Shown here: positions 16,190-24,945 of the stretch, piece by piece
Layout: every line of letters begins with the position of its first letter
How positions within the stretch are numbered: the stretch's first letter is position 1
NCBI RefSeq assembly: GCF_030406665.1
Contig: NZ_CP129121.1
Location: 868,001 to 932,000 of the forward strand
DNA length: 64,000 nt
Direction: 5' to 3'
DNA from: Halomonas halophila
GTDB lineage: Bacteria; Pseudomonadota; Gammaproteobacteria; Pseudomonadales; Halomonadaceae
Program-made: the position numbers and the translations under genes
Notes under the pieces: generated by a model
Database searches by the model: none
What the model was told of the DNA's origin: nothing
The model's input: the letters and a program-made list of their open reading frames with translations, nothing else

Positions 16190-18199
16190 GTGCCGTTCCG
16201 ACTCTCGACCTACTGGCGCCATGCCCAGTCGCTGAAGGGCCGTCTGATGCTGGGCCTGCTGGCGACCTGGATCGTCGTCATGGCCCTGTTGCTCACCTTT
16301 GGATGGCGAACCGGCGACAGGCTGCTCGAATCCTCCAGCAACACGCATCTGCGCTATGAGGCTCGGCTGATCGCCGATGACCTGACGAGCCAGGTGGCGT
16401 CGCGCCTCCGTTCGCTGGAGCGTCTGGCGAATCGGCTCGACGTAGATCGCGTTCCGTCGCCACAGCACGGACTTCGTCATAGCGAGGCGCTGCTCGAGTG
16501 GTTCGACTGGCTCATGGTCACCGATGCCGAGGGAAGGGTCTCGGCGCTTTGGCCGGAAAATCGGGATATGCAGGGGGTCGATCTGTCGTTTCGCGACTAC
16601 TTCCAGCACGTTCGTGCCTTTCGTCGCCCCTACGTCAGCGAGCCTTTTCACTCGTTGCTGAGTGACATCCCGATGGTCGTGTTCGCCGTGCCGAGGCGGG
16701 ACGAGCTTGGACGTTTCCAGGGCATGGTCGGCGGTGCGTTGCGGCTGAACGGGGGCAGCCAGGGGGGCGGGCTCTTCCAGCGACTGGATCGCCTTCGGCT
16801 GGGTGAACAGGGCTATGCCAGCGTGATGAGCGACAACGGAACCTACCTCTACCACCCCCGGGACGACAAGGTGTTGCACACGCTGCCCGAGGAGGAGCGG
16901 ACGGACTGGCAGGAGCTGGCCCTGATGGGCTGGGAAGGCGAGGCGAGCGAGCTGCTGTCGGGCGAACGGGCGGGTTACAAGGCCTATCGTCAGATCTGGC
17001 CGGCGGGCTGGATCGTCAGCGTGACGCTGCCGCGCGACCAGGTGATCGCGCCGCTGGAAGGATGGCTGAGGCGCCTGGGGGGGTGGTTCGTGTTGGTCGC
17101 CGGCCTGCTGCTGCCGCTCATTGGCTGGCTGCTGTGGCGGCTGTTGAGCCCTCTGTTACGGCTGAAGCGCCAGATGCAGGAGGTCGGGAGAGGGCATCGG
17201 CAACGGGTGTCGCTCGATACGCGCATGCACGAGCTCCAGCAGGTGGCCGATACCTTCAATCACGTCGAGGTGGAGCGCAGCCAGGCGCTGGCCAGCCTGG
17301 AAGGTCGCCAGGCCTTTCTGGATGCGGTGCTCGCCAGCTCGCCGGTCGGCATGTTCGTGACCGACACCGAAGGCGCCCTGACCTACATGAACCAGGCCCT
17401 CGTCGAGCTGACCGGCTTCAAGGTGTACCAGGAGGCACGTCACGAGTGGATGCGCCATATCCATCCTGACGATAGCGCCACGGTGCTGGAACTCTGGCAT
17501 CACAGCATGGCGAGCGGCGAGGACTTCCTGCAGCAGTTTCGCTATTACCGTCGAAGCGGCGAGCCGCTTTGGCTCGAGGTGCATACTCGCCTCGCGATGG
17601 CGGAGGATCGTGTGCTGGGATTCGTCGGCACGGTGAAGGACATCACCGAGCGGCGCGAGGAGGAGGCGCTTCGTCAGTGGGAGGCCGAGCATGATCCCCT
17701 GACCGGACTGCTCAACCGCCGCGGCTTCGAGCGACGCCTCGAGGAAGCCCTGGCGGACTGGCGCAAGACCGGCAATCCGGCTTCCCTGATTCTCTTCGAC
17801 CTGGATCACTTCAAGCCGATCAACGACGAAGGCGGGCATGCCCTGGGTGACGAGATGCTCAGGCGCATCGCCCAGGTGGTGGCGTGGGAAGTGCGCCGCA
17901 GCGATCACGTGGCGCGCCAGGGCGGCGACGAGTTCGCGGTCCTGCTGCCCAGCTGCACGGTGGCCCATGCCGAGCAGCTGGCCCAGTCGCTGGTAGAGGC
18001 GGTCGGCGAGGTCGAGGTCTCCCAGGGCGGGCGCGATTTCCGTGTCACGCTGAGCCTCGGGCTGACCAGCTTTCAGGAGGGCGATGAGCGTATCGCCACG
18101 GTCATCGAGCGCGCCGATGACGCCACCTATCGGGCCAAGCGGCAAGGGCGCAATCGTGCCGTCACCTGCGAGGTGTCTGCCGAGAGCGACGACGGCTAG
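16190..18199 (+). CDS. membrane sensor diguanylate cyclase (dCache-HAMP-PAS-GGDEF)
   Basis: Makes the second messenger c-di-GMP. The 669 residues show TM1 (~18-38), a large periplasmic Cache-type sensor domain (~40-295), TM2 (~297-320), a HAMP-like linker, a PAS domain with PAC (~375-490, ending VKDITERREEEALRQWE) and a GGDEF domain. The catalytic motif ARQGGDEFAVLLP is intact (~576-588). An RxxD inhibitory site (RRSD) precedes GGDEF by five residues, so product feedback is expected. It starts at GTG 16190, supported by GGAGGTGATC. The ligand of the Cache domain cannot be told. Confidence 0.92.
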   Translation: MPFRLSTYWRHAQSLKGRLMLGLLATWIVVMALLLTFGWRTGDRLLESSSNTHLRYEARLIADDLTSQVASRLRSLERLANRLDVDRVPSPQHGLRHSEALLEWFDWLMVTDAEGRVSALWPENRDMQGVDLSFRDYFQHVRAFRRPYVSEPFHSLLSDIPMVVFAVPRRDELGRFQGMVGGALRLNGGSQGGGLFQRLDRLRLGEQGYASVMSDNGTYLYHPRDDKVLHTLPEEERTDWQELALMGWEGEASELLSGERAGYKAYRQIWPAGWIVSVTLPRDQVIAPLEGWLRRLGGWFVLVAGLLLPLIGWLLWRLLSPLLRLKRQMQEVGRGHRQRVSLDTRMHELQQVADTFNHVEVERSQALASLEGRQAFLDAVLASSPVGMFVTDTEGALTYMNQALVELTGFKVYQEARHEWMRHIHPDDSATVLELWHHSMASGEDFLQQFRYYRRSGEPLWLEVHTRLAMAEDRVLGFVGTVKDITERREEEALRQWEAEHDPLTGLLNRRGFERRLEEALADWRKTGNPASLILFDLDHFKPINDEGGHALGDEMLRRIAQVVAWEVRRSDHVARQGGDEFAVLLPSCTVAHAEQLAQSLVEAVGEVEVSQGGRDFRVTLSLGLTSFQEGDERIATVIERADDATYRAKRQGRNRAVTCEVSAESDDG

Positions 18200-18346
18200 G
18201 ATGTTCTCTCGCTAAAAAATAGAAAGCGAAGGGGTTGTCCGAAAGGCGAAGCGTCTCCATATCTCTCGTCAGGCTGATGCGGCTCTCGATCTGCATGCTG
18301 ATGAGAGATCGCTCAGATCACCAGATTCTGTGCAAGGAGACGCGAC

Positions 18347-19474
18347 ATGTCCGTCGATACCCTGTTGACCCCGTTTCGCCTCGGCGAGCTGACGCTGCCC
18401 AACCGCCTCCTCATGGCGCCGCTGACTCGCGCCCGCACGCCGGACAGCGTGCCCGGCGAAGCGCAGCAGGCCTACTACGGTCAGCGTGCCGGGGCCGGGA
18501 TGATCATCAGCGAGGCGACCAATATCTCACCCACGGCGCGCGGCTACGTCTACACGCCGGGCATCTGGACCGACGAGCAGGAAGCCGGCTGGAAGGGCGT
18601 CGTCCAGGCGGTGCATGCCAAGGGCGGGCGCATCGCGCTGCAGCTGTGGCACGTCGGCCGGGTCTCCCACGAATGGGTGCAGCCGGACGGCCAGGCCCCG
18701 GTGGCGCCCAGCGCGCTCGACGCCGAAGGCGCGCAGTGTTTCGTCGAGTTTCCGGACGGCAGCGCCGGCCGCCATCCCACCAGCACGCCCCGGGCGCTCG
18801 AGATCGATGAGCTGCCGGGCATCGTCGAGGACTATCGCCAGGCGGCACGCCGCGCCGATCGCGCCGGCTTCGACATGGTCGAGGTGCATGCGGCCAACGC
18901 CTACCTGCTCAACCAGTTCCTGGCCACCGGCACCAACCATCGCACCGACCGCTACGGTGGCACGCTCGAGAACCGGGCCCGCTTCCCGCTGGAGGTCATC
19001 GACGCCGTGGCCGAGGAAGTCGGTCCGCAGCGCGTCGGCGTGCGCCTGACGCCCTTCATCGAACTGTTCGGCCTCACCGATGACGAGTCCGAGGCCATGG
19101 CGCACTATCTGGCCGAGCAGCTCTCCGCCCGTGGCATTGCCTACCTGCACCTCAACGAGCCCGACTGGGCCGGCGGCGAGATCCAGTTCACCGACGACTT
19201 CCGCCGCAGCATGCGCGAGCGTTTCTCCGGCAGCCTGATCTTCTGCGGCCACTACGACGCCGAGCGCGCCGAGCGCCTGATCGAGGCGGGCATCGCCGAC
19301 GCCGTAGCGATCGGCCGGCCCTATATCGCCAACCCCGACCTGGTCGAGCGCATTCGTACCGGAGCGGCCTGGAACGAGCCCAATCCCGACACCTTCTACG
19401 GTGGTGGCCTGGAGGGCTATACGGACTATCCGTTCCTCGGCAACGGCCACGACCGTCTGGGCCGCGAGGGCTGA
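18347..19474 (+). CDS. Old Yellow Enzyme family FMN-dependent ene-reductase
   Basis: A 375-residue TIM-barrel flavoprotein that reduces activated C=C bonds or nitro groups with NAD(P)H. It starts MSVDTLLTPFRLGELTLPNRLLMAPLTR, has the substrate-binding EVHAANAYLLNQF (His/Asn pair) and the classic TNHRTDRYGGTLENRARF signature, and ends in a barrel with AIGRPYIANPDLVERI. Most similar in style to NemA-type alkene reductases. The start has AAGGAGA upstream (18335-18341). It appears to be monocistronic. Confidence 0.9.
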   Translation: MSVDTLLTPFRLGELTLPNRLLMAPLTRARTPDSVPGEAQQAYYGQRAGAGMIISEATNISPTARGYVYTPGIWTDEQEAGWKGVVQAVHAKGGRIALQLWHVGRVSHEWVQPDGQAPVAPSALDAEGAQCFVEFPDGSAGRHPTSTPRALEIDELPGIVEDYRQAARRADRAGFDMVEVHAANAYLLNQFLATGTNHRTDRYGGTLENRARFPLEVIDAVAEEVGPQRVGVRLTPFIELFGLTDDESEAMAHYLAEQLSARGIAYLHLNEPDWAGGEIQFTDDFRRSMRERFSGSLIFCGHYDAERAERLIEAGIADAVAIGRPYIANPDLVERIRTGAAWNEPNPDTFYGGGLEGYTDYPFLGNGHDRLGREG

Positions 19475-19621
19475 ATCGTCTTGCCGGCCGTCGGCGCTGT
19501 GGCGTCGGCGGTCGAGATCATCGGCGTGACTGTCGAGAAGCGCACGGTTTTACCGGCGAGCAGCACGGGCATCTTGTCGATAGCAGGACGTGTCGAGAGA
19601 AATGAAGAGGGGAGGAAGGCG

Positions 19622-19698
19622 TGGCGCCCCCATCAGGATTCGAACCTGAGACCTTCCCCTTAGGAGGGGGACGCTCTATCCAGCTGAGCTATAGGGGC
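19622..19698 (-). tRNA. tRNA-Arg (anticodon CCU)
   Basis: On the minus strand the sequence folds as a full cloverleaf: acceptor GCCCCTA pairs with TGGGGGC, D stem GCTC/GAGC, anticodon stem TCCCC/GGGGA with loop CTCCTAA (anticodon CCT), T arm TCAGG-TTCGAAT-CCTGA, and an encoded CCA end. It reads AGG codons, which are rare in such a genome. No integrase or direct repeat of its 3' end was seen near it. Confidence 0.95.
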
Positions 19699-19810
19699 GA
19701 AACGAGCGCTAGTATAAGCGCCTGAGCGGGCGAGATAAACCCGTCGCAGCGGTGCCGTGGCGGCGCCTTCCCGGGTAGAATGCCGGCATCACTCATGCGG
19801 ATGACGTGGC

Positions 19811-20602
19811 ATGCCCGAGCCTTTTCTTTCCCCGGCGGGAGACCGCCACTTCGATGGCCTGGCCGACAAGTTCGCAGCCAGCCTCTACGGTGGCCTGCGC
19901 GGCGAGCTGCGCCTGGCGCTGCTCGACCGCCTGCTGCCCGAGATGCTCGATCTGCACGGCCAGCCGGCGCTGGAGGTCGGCGGCGGGCTCGGTCAGCTGG
20001 CCGGCTGGCTCGCCGAGCGCGGCCATGACGTGACCCTGTGCGAGCCCGCCGCCGAGATGCGCGAGCGCGCCCGGGAAGCGCTGGCCGGTCGTCCGGTGCG
20101 TTTCGTCGAGGCGCCGCTGCAGGCGCTGACCGAGGCGGCCCCGGGCCCCTGGCCGCTGATCACCTGTCACGCGGTGCTGGAGTGGCTGGGCGACCCGCGG
20201 GCGGCGCTGGCCACCCTGGCCGGCCTGCTGGCCCCCGGCGGCCAGCTGTCGCTGATGGTCTTCAATCGTGATGCGCTCAGGCTCTCCAACGTGGTCAAGG
20301 GCAACCTCGAGAAGGCCCTGGCCGACCGCCTGGAGGGCAAGGGGCAGCGCAAGCGCCTGACGCCCATCTCGCCGCTGACCCACGACCAGATCGTGACCTG
20401 GGCCGCGGAGCTGGGTCTCGAGGTGCACGCCACGGCCGGCGTGCGCGTCTTCCACGACTACCTGCGCCAGCCGCCGCAGACCGAGGCCGAGCGCCGCGAC
20501 CTGCTGGCGCTGGAATGGCAGTACTGCCGCATCGATCCCCACTGGCGGCTGGGCCGCTATCTGCTCTACACCCTGATTCGCCCCGAGGAGCCCGTGCGAT
20601 GA
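19811..20602 (+). CDS. cmoM: tRNA 5-carboxymethoxyuridine methyltransferase
   Basis: A 263-residue class I SAM methyltransferase. Motif I is ALEVGGGLGQLAGWLAERGH, followed by CHAVLEWLGDPRAAL, LAPGGQLSLMVFN and GVRVFHDYL, which line up with E. coli CmoM (SmtA): HAVLEW, LRPGGVLSLMFYN, GVRVFHDYLR. CmoM methylates the carboxyl of cmo5U34 to give mcmo5U in some tRNAs. The pathway enzymes CmoA and CmoB are encoded 9 kb away (29405 and 28411). Its stop overlaps the rsmC start. Confidence 0.88.
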   Translation: MPEPFLSPAGDRHFDGLADKFAASLYGGLRGELRLALLDRLLPEMLDLHGQPALEVGGGLGQLAGWLAERGHDVTLCEPAAEMRERAREALAGRPVRFVEAPLQALTEAAPGPWPLITCHAVLEWLGDPRAALATLAGLLAPGGQLSLMVFNRDALRLSNVVKGNLEKALADRLEGKGQRKRLTPISPLTHDQIVTWAAELGLEVHATAGVRVFHDYLRQPPQTEAERRDLLALEWQYCRIDPHWRLGRYLLYTLIRPEEPVR

Positions 20603-21612
20603 ATGCCGAGACCCCCGTCTGCCAGCTGCTGCAGCGCCAGGACGCCGACTACCGCGGCTGGCTGTGGGTGGCGCCGCCCCGCGATGCCTGGCTGGAGGGC
20701 GGCGAGGGCGTGCTGCTGGCCGCCGATCAGGCGGTGCTGGCGGCCTGGCGCCAGCGCGGTCGCCCGGCGCTCTCGCCCTTCGACGACGACGCCCCGGCAC
20801 CGCCAGGCGTGGTGCTGTTCTGGCCCAAGGCCCACGCCCTGGGCGAGTGGTGGCTGCTGTGGCTGTGCGCGCGGCTGCCGGCGGGCACGCCGCTGCAGGT
20901 GGTCGGAGAGAATCAGGGCGGTATCAAGCGGGTGCTCAAGGTGCTGGCGGCGCTGGGCCTGGGATGCCGCAAGGTCGACAGCGCGCGACGCTGCACCCTG
21001 TTCGCCTCCAGCCTCGACCGCGTCGCCCTCGAACCCGATGCGGCCTGGACCTCGTTCGAGGCGGAGATCGGCAGCGAGCGCCTGACGCTGGCCAGCCATC
21101 CCGGCGTGTTCGGCCACGGCAAGCTGGACGACGGCACCCGGCTGTTGCTCGAGCAGCTGCCCGCGGCATTGCCGGCGACGGGCGAGGTGCTGGACCTGGG
21201 CTGCGGCGACGGCATTCTCGCCGCCTGGCTGGCGCACCGCGGCCACGGGGTGACCGCCGTCGACGTCAACGGCTTCGCGGTCGAGGCCACGCGGCGCACC
21301 CTGGCCGTCAACGGACTCGATGGCGAGGTGCTGGCCGGCGATGTCTTCGACGGCCTGGGCGAGCGGCGCGGCGGCGCCCGGCGCTTCGATGCCATCGTCA
21401 GCAACCCGCCCTTCCATCAGGAGCGGGCCATCGACTACGGGCCGGCGGGGCGACTGATCGCCGAGGCGCCCAGGCATCTGCGCCCTGGCGGGCGGCTGGT
21501 GCTGGTGGCGAACGCCTTCCTGCCCTATCCCGACCTGCTCGAGCGGGCCTTCGGCGGCTTCGAGGTACTCGCCGATGACCGCCGCTTCAAGGTCTATTCG
21601 GCCCGGGTCTGA
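20599..21612 (+). CDS. rsmC: 16S rRNA (guanine-1207-N2)-methyltransferase
   Basis: 337 residues with the two-domain RsmC layout: a degenerate N-terminal methyltransferase-like half, then a catalytic half with SHPGVFGHGKLDDGTRLLL, motif I VLDLGCGDGILAAWL, the catalytic SNPPFHQ, and LVANAFLPYPDLLERAF...RFKVYSARV, which is the conserved RsmC ending. RlmG is a relative, but the C-terminal motif and length fit RsmC. The ATG is within the cmoM stop (ATGA), so the two RNA methyltransferases are translationally coupled. Confidence 0.9.
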   Translation: MNAETPVCQLLQRQDADYRGWLWVAPPRDAWLEGGEGVLLAADQAVLAAWRQRGRPALSPFDDDAPAPPGVVLFWPKAHALGEWWLLWLCARLPAGTPLQVVGENQGGIKRVLKVLAALGLGCRKVDSARRCTLFASSLDRVALEPDAAWTSFEAEIGSERLTLASHPGVFGHGKLDDGTRLLLEQLPAALPATGEVLDLGCGDGILAAWLAHRGHGVTAVDVNGFAVEATRRTLAVNGLDGEVLAGDVFDGLGERRGGARRFDAIVSNPPFHQERAIDYGPAGRLIAEAPRHLRPGGRLVLVANAFLPYPDLLERAFGGFEVLADDRRFKVYSARV

Positions 21613-21637
21613 TCGTGGCTCGTGCCCGATACCGCCT

Positions 21638-21665
21638 ACGCCCGCCGGGCGTCCCCGGCGGGCGT
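21638..21665. terminator. hairpin between convergent rsmC and EF-hand gene
   Basis: ACGCCCGCCGGG (21638-21649) and CCCGGCGGGCGT (21654-21665) form a perfect 12-bp stem with a 4-base loop. There is no T-tract, but the location between two converging stops fits a terminator. Confidence 0.55.
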
Positions 21666-21698
21666 GGGTCGAAAGGGCCTGAGGGCCGGGTGTGCGGC

Positions 21699-22109
21699 CT
21701 ACTGGGCGGTGGCCTGACCGGCGGAGCCGCTCATTTCCGTGGAGCCGCCCATCTCGCCGGCGCCGCTCATGTCACCCGAGCCGGTCATGCTTCCCGAGCC
21801 ACTCAGGCCGGCCGAGCCGCTTGTGCCCATGCCGGCCGAACCGCCCATCTCGCTCGAGCCGTTCATGCTGCCGTCGGCACCGCCGGGCAGCGACTGGCGC
21901 GCCGCCTCGTATTCCTCGCGGCTGAGGGCGCCGTCGCCGTTGGTATCCGCGGTTTCGAGGTCGATGCCGTCCACGGTGAGGGCTTCCTCGGCGCTCAGCA
22001 TGCCGTCACCGTTGAGATCCAGCCGATCGAAGGACGGCGGGTTGGCGACGGCGGCGCCGGCACCGAGCAGGGCGAAGGTGAGCAGGGTCGTCTTCAGCAG
22101 CGTTTTCAT
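21699..22109 (-). CDS. exported EF-hand calcium-binding protein with Gly/Ser/Met-rich tail
   Basis: A 136-residue precursor with a signal peptide (to AAVANP, ~residue 23). Two EF-hand loops follow: DLNGDGMLSAEE and DTNGDGALSREE, each with correct acidic ligand spacing. From about residue 75 the protein becomes a low-complexity tail of short units with a (G/S)-(S/A)-(G/S)-X-M pattern, such as MNGSSEMGGSAGMGTSGSAG. The start is supported by AGGAGG. Predicted periplasmic Ca2+ binder; physiological role unknown. Confidence 0.8.
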   Translation of the reverse strand: MKTLLKTTLLTFALLGAGAAVANPPSFDRLDLNGDGMLSAEEALTVDGIDLETADTNGDGALSREEYEAARQSLPGGADGSMNGSSEMGGSAGMGTSGSAGLSGSGSMTGSGDMSGAGEMGGSTEMSGSAGQATAQ

Positions 22110-22387
22110 GGGAATCCTCCTGGAATGCGTGCTTGGCGTACCACGAGCCGATGGGCTCGTCTGCTTCCTATCAAGCCAGTCTCATGCCATTGATGAGGTT
22201 TCTTCTTGCATAACATGAGGTTGTGTTTCATGGCATGGGGCCGTGTCGGGTGTCTGCCGCGCTTCGAGCGACGCAAGGCGTTGGCGTGTGGCGACGATGC
22301 CGCAAGTGCCATAAATACAGGTCACTGAATTTCAAGATGTTATTTCTGTCGCCATGGCGCGTCGCGGGGCGCTTGACGGCCTTCCCG

Positions 22388-22921
22388 CTAAGGCTGGCGG
22401 TAGTCGATCTCGGTGATGATGTAGGTGGTCTCGCCGCCCGGTGCGGCCACCGTCACCTCGTCGTCCAGCGGGCGGCCGAGCAGGGCCTTGGCCAGCGGCG
22501 CGTCGACGCTGATCCAGTGCTTGCCGGTATCGGTCTCGTCGTGGCCGACGATGCGCAGGCGCATCTCCTCGCCGTCCTCGTCCTCCAGGGTCACGAAGGC
22601 GCCGAAGAACACCCGCTCGGTGTCCTCGGGCAGCCGGTCCACCACCGTGAGTTCGTCGAGCCGCTTGGTCAGGTAGCGGATCCGGGCGATCACCCGGTTG
22701 AGCTCCTTCTTGTTGTAGGTGTAGTCGGCGTTCTCGCTGCGATCGCCCAAGGCAGCGGCTTCGCCGACCTTGGTCGAGAGGGCGGGACGCTTGACCCGCG
22801 ACAGGTGATCCAGGATGCCGCGCAGGCGCTCGGCGCCCTCGGCGGTGATCAGGTTGCTCTTGGGCTCCTGGCGCGGGTCCTTGGCGGGATCGCGCCAGCG
22901 AGTCATGTTGCGGCCTTTCAT
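22388..22921 (-). CDS. greB: transcription elongation factor GreB
   Basis: Rescues backtracked RNA polymerase by stimulating transcript cleavage. The segment AAALGDRSENADYTYNKKELN is the GreB coiled-coil tip with the acidic residues used in the polymerase channel, and ERVFFGAFVTLEDEDGEE then RIVGHDETD match the C-terminal FKBP-like domain of GreB rather than GreA. The ATG at 22921 is favoured because AGGAGG lies 9 bases upstream (177 residues); ATG 22906 is an alternative. An earlier in-frame ATG (22978) has no ribosome-binding site. Confidence 0.93.
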   Translation of the reverse strand: MKGRNMTRWRDPAKDPRQEPKSNLITAEGAERLRGILDHLSRVKRPALSTKVGEAAALGDRSENADYTYNKKELNRVIARIRYLTKRLDELTVVDRLPEDTERVFFGAFVTLEDEDGEEMRLRIVGHDETDTGKHWISVDAPLAKALLGRPLDDEVTVAAPGGETTYIITEIDYRQP

Positions 22922-23071
22922 CGGCAGCGCCCTCCTGTGGGATGCGAAGCAAAGGCCTTCATTGTGAGGCGAGGGCACGGTCGAGGCCAGACTGGCGGCT
23001 GATTCAAACGTTCGTTACATTCTCGTGGTGTCGCCTCGACCATCACAACCACAATGCATGAGGAAAGCGCC

Positions 23072-23713
23072 ATGTCTGCACGCCGCCTGCCGACCGTCGT
23101 TCTCGGGATGGGGCTCGCGTTCGCCCCGCTGCTCCAGGCCCAGACGCCGCAGGACGACCTGTTCTCGCTGCGCAGCCGCTGGGAGCACACCACCACCGCC
23201 ATGCCGGAGACGCGTCGCGTCGACGCTCTCGAGGCCCTCGCCGCGGAGGCGAAGACCCTGGCCGAGTCTCATCCCGAGAGGGCGGAGGCGAGCGTGTGGC
23301 GCGGCATCATCCTGGCATCCCTGGCCCGGGAAAGCAGCGGCCTCGACGCCCTGGGGGCGGCCAAGGAGGCGCGTCGGGTGCTGGAGTCGGCCCTCGAGCG
23401 GGCCCCCGGCGGGCTCCAGGGGTCGGCCTATGTGACGCTCGGGGCGCTCTACGATCGTGCGCCGGGCTGGCCGGTGGCCTTCGGCGACGAGGAAACCGCC
23501 GAGCGGATGTTCCGGCGCGCCGAGGCGATCCGCCCCGAGGGCATCGACGTCCACCTCTACTACGCCGCCTTCCTCGAGGGTGAGGGACGGGAAGCCGAGG
23601 CGCTGGTGCATGCCCGGCGGGCCGTCGATGGCCCCCTGCGCGAGGGGCGTGAGGCCTCCGATGCGGCGCTGCGTGACGAGGCCAGGGCCATGGTCGCTCG
23701 ACTCGAAGAGTAG
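23072..23713 (+). CDS. exported TPR-like protein of unknown function
   Basis: 213 residues. A signal peptide (to about LLQAQ) is followed by helical repeats of TPR type: AEASVWRGIILASLARESSGLDAL, GSAYVTLGALYDRAP, AERMFRRAEAIRPEGIDVHLYYAAFLEGEG and AEALVHARRAVD. Proteins of this kind are periplasmic and sometimes annotated as TRAP-T-associated (TatT-like) TPR proteins, but no transporter gene is adjacent. ATG 23072 is favoured over 23054 because GAGGAAA lies just upstream of it. Confidence 0.7.
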   Translation: MSARRLPTVVLGMGLAFAPLLQAQTPQDDLFSLRSRWEHTTTAMPETRRVDALEALAAEAKTLAESHPERAEASVWRGIILASLARESSGLDALGAAKEARRVLESALERAPGGLQGSAYVTLGALYDRAPGWPVAFGDEETAERMFRRAEAIRPEGIDVHLYYAAFLEGEGREAEALVHARRAVDGPLREGREASDAALRDEARAMVARLEE

Positions 23714-23791
23714 GGCGCGAGGCCGGCAGCGAGGTTGGCACGCCGTCGCCACGCCGGGATAATGGGCGCTTTCGCGATCATCGGAGGGCTC

Positions 23792-24439
23792 ATGTCGCAA
23801 TACGATCCACACCAGGCCGCCGATGCCCTCGACGCCGCCCCCTTCGACGCCGGCGACGTGGAGCTGATCGAGCGGCGCTGCCTGCATCAGGGCTTCTTCC
23901 GCCTCGAGGAGCTGCACCTGCGGCACCGCCTCTTCGAGGGCGGGTGGAGCGCGCCGGTGGTGCGCGAGGTGCATCGCCGGCATGACGCCGTGGGCGTGCT
24001 GCTCTACGATGTGGAGCGGGACGCCGTAGCGCTGGTGGAGCAGTTTCGCGCCGGTGCCCTGGACGACCCTGCCTCGCCCTGGAAGCTGGAAATCGTGGCG
24101 GGGCTGGTCGAGCGCGGCGAGTGCCGCGCCGACGTCGCCCGCCGCGAGGCCGAGGAAGAGGCCGGCTGCCCGGTGGGCGAGCTGATCGAGCTGCATACCT
24201 ACTACCCGAGCCCGGGCGCCTGCGACGAGCGGGTCACCCTGTTCTGCGGGCTCATCGACAGCCAGGGCCTGGGCGGCATTCACGGCCTCGACGAGGAGCA
24301 CGAGGACATCCGCGTGCAGGTGATGCCCTTCGCCCGGGCCTGGGAACTCATGCGGGCCGGAAGACTCGACAATGCCATGTGCCTGATCGCCTTCCACTGG
24401 CTGGCGGCGGAGCGGGCCTCATTGCGAGCGAGGAGGTAG
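23792..24439 (+). CDS. nudF: ADP-ribose pyrophosphatase
   Basis: Nudix enzyme that cleaves ADP-ribose to AMP and ribose-5-phosphate. The Nudix box is present as GLVERGECRADVARREAEEEAG with the conserved REAxEEAG core, preceded by VVREVHRRHDAVGVLLYD and EQFRAGAL and followed by YYPSPGACDERVTLF, all typical of the NudF family; 215 residues. The start has GGAGGG upstream (23782-23787). It forms the conserved run nudF-yqiB-cpdA with the next two genes. Confidence 0.93.
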   Translation: MSQYDPHQAADALDAAPFDAGDVELIERRCLHQGFFRLEELHLRHRLFEGGWSAPVVREVHRRHDAVGVLLYDVERDAVALVEQFRAGALDDPASPWKLEIVAGLVERGECRADVARREAEEEAGCPVGELIELHTYYPSPGACDERVTLFCGLIDSQGLGGIHGLDEEHEDIRVQVMPFARAWELMRAGRLDNAMCLIAFHWLAAERASLRARR

Positions 24440-24440
24440 C

Positions 24441-24887
24441 GTGTCGAGAAACGCCTATGTGACTGACCTGAAGACCCTGCAGGGCGAGTGCACCGCCAAC
24501 TACGTGCGGCTGACCCGTCTGCTGGGCGACATGGAGGTCGGCGAGACGCGCGAGGTGGAGCTGGTCAGCCATGGGCGCCGAGTCGGCGCGCTGTGCCTGG
24601 AGCTCCTCGAGCGAGCGCCCTACACCAGCATCGTGCGGGTCTCCCAGCGGGGCGTGCTCGACGGCGTGCTCGAATCGCCGCGCATGCGCGTGCACCTCTA
24701 TCACGACGTGCGCATGGCCGAGGTCAACGACTTCCAGCGCCAGCGCCACTTCGATGGCCGCTACCGCTATCCCAACGCGCGCATGCACCAGCCCGACGAG
24801 AAGCTGCAGCTCAATCGTTTCCTGGGCGAATGGCTCGACCACGGCCTGGCCCACGGCCACTCCATGGACCTGCCCGAACTCCCTTGA
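24441..24887 (+). CDS. yqiB: DUF1249 protein (YqiB family)
   Basis: A 148-residue soluble protein. The stretches TLQGECTANYVRLTRLL, SIVRVSQRGVLDG, RVHLYHDVRMAEVNDFQRQRHF and YPNARMHQPDEKLQLNRFLGEWLDHGL correspond to the YqiB family found between nudF and cpdA in E. coli and Pseudomonas. Its function is unknown. It starts with GTG one base after the nudF stop, with GAGGAGG overlapping the end of nudF as the ribosome-binding site. Confidence 0.88.
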   Translation: MSRNAYVTDLKTLQGECTANYVRLTRLLGDMEVGETREVELVSHGRRVGALCLELLERAPYTSIVRVSQRGVLDGVLESPRMRVHLYHDVRMAEVNDFQRQRHFDGRYRYPNARMHQPDEKLQLNRFLGEWLDHGLAHGHSMDLPELP

Positions 24888-24945
24888 ACCTTCTGCCACT
24901 CCCAAGGCCCCGCCAGAGGGCCGTCATCAAGGACGCCCCGGCTCG

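Noticed and set aside
19622..19698. tRNA-Arg as an integration site of a genomic island
   Set aside because: No integrase gene and no repeated tRNA 3' end were found within the surrounding kilobases; neighbouring genes are housekeeping.
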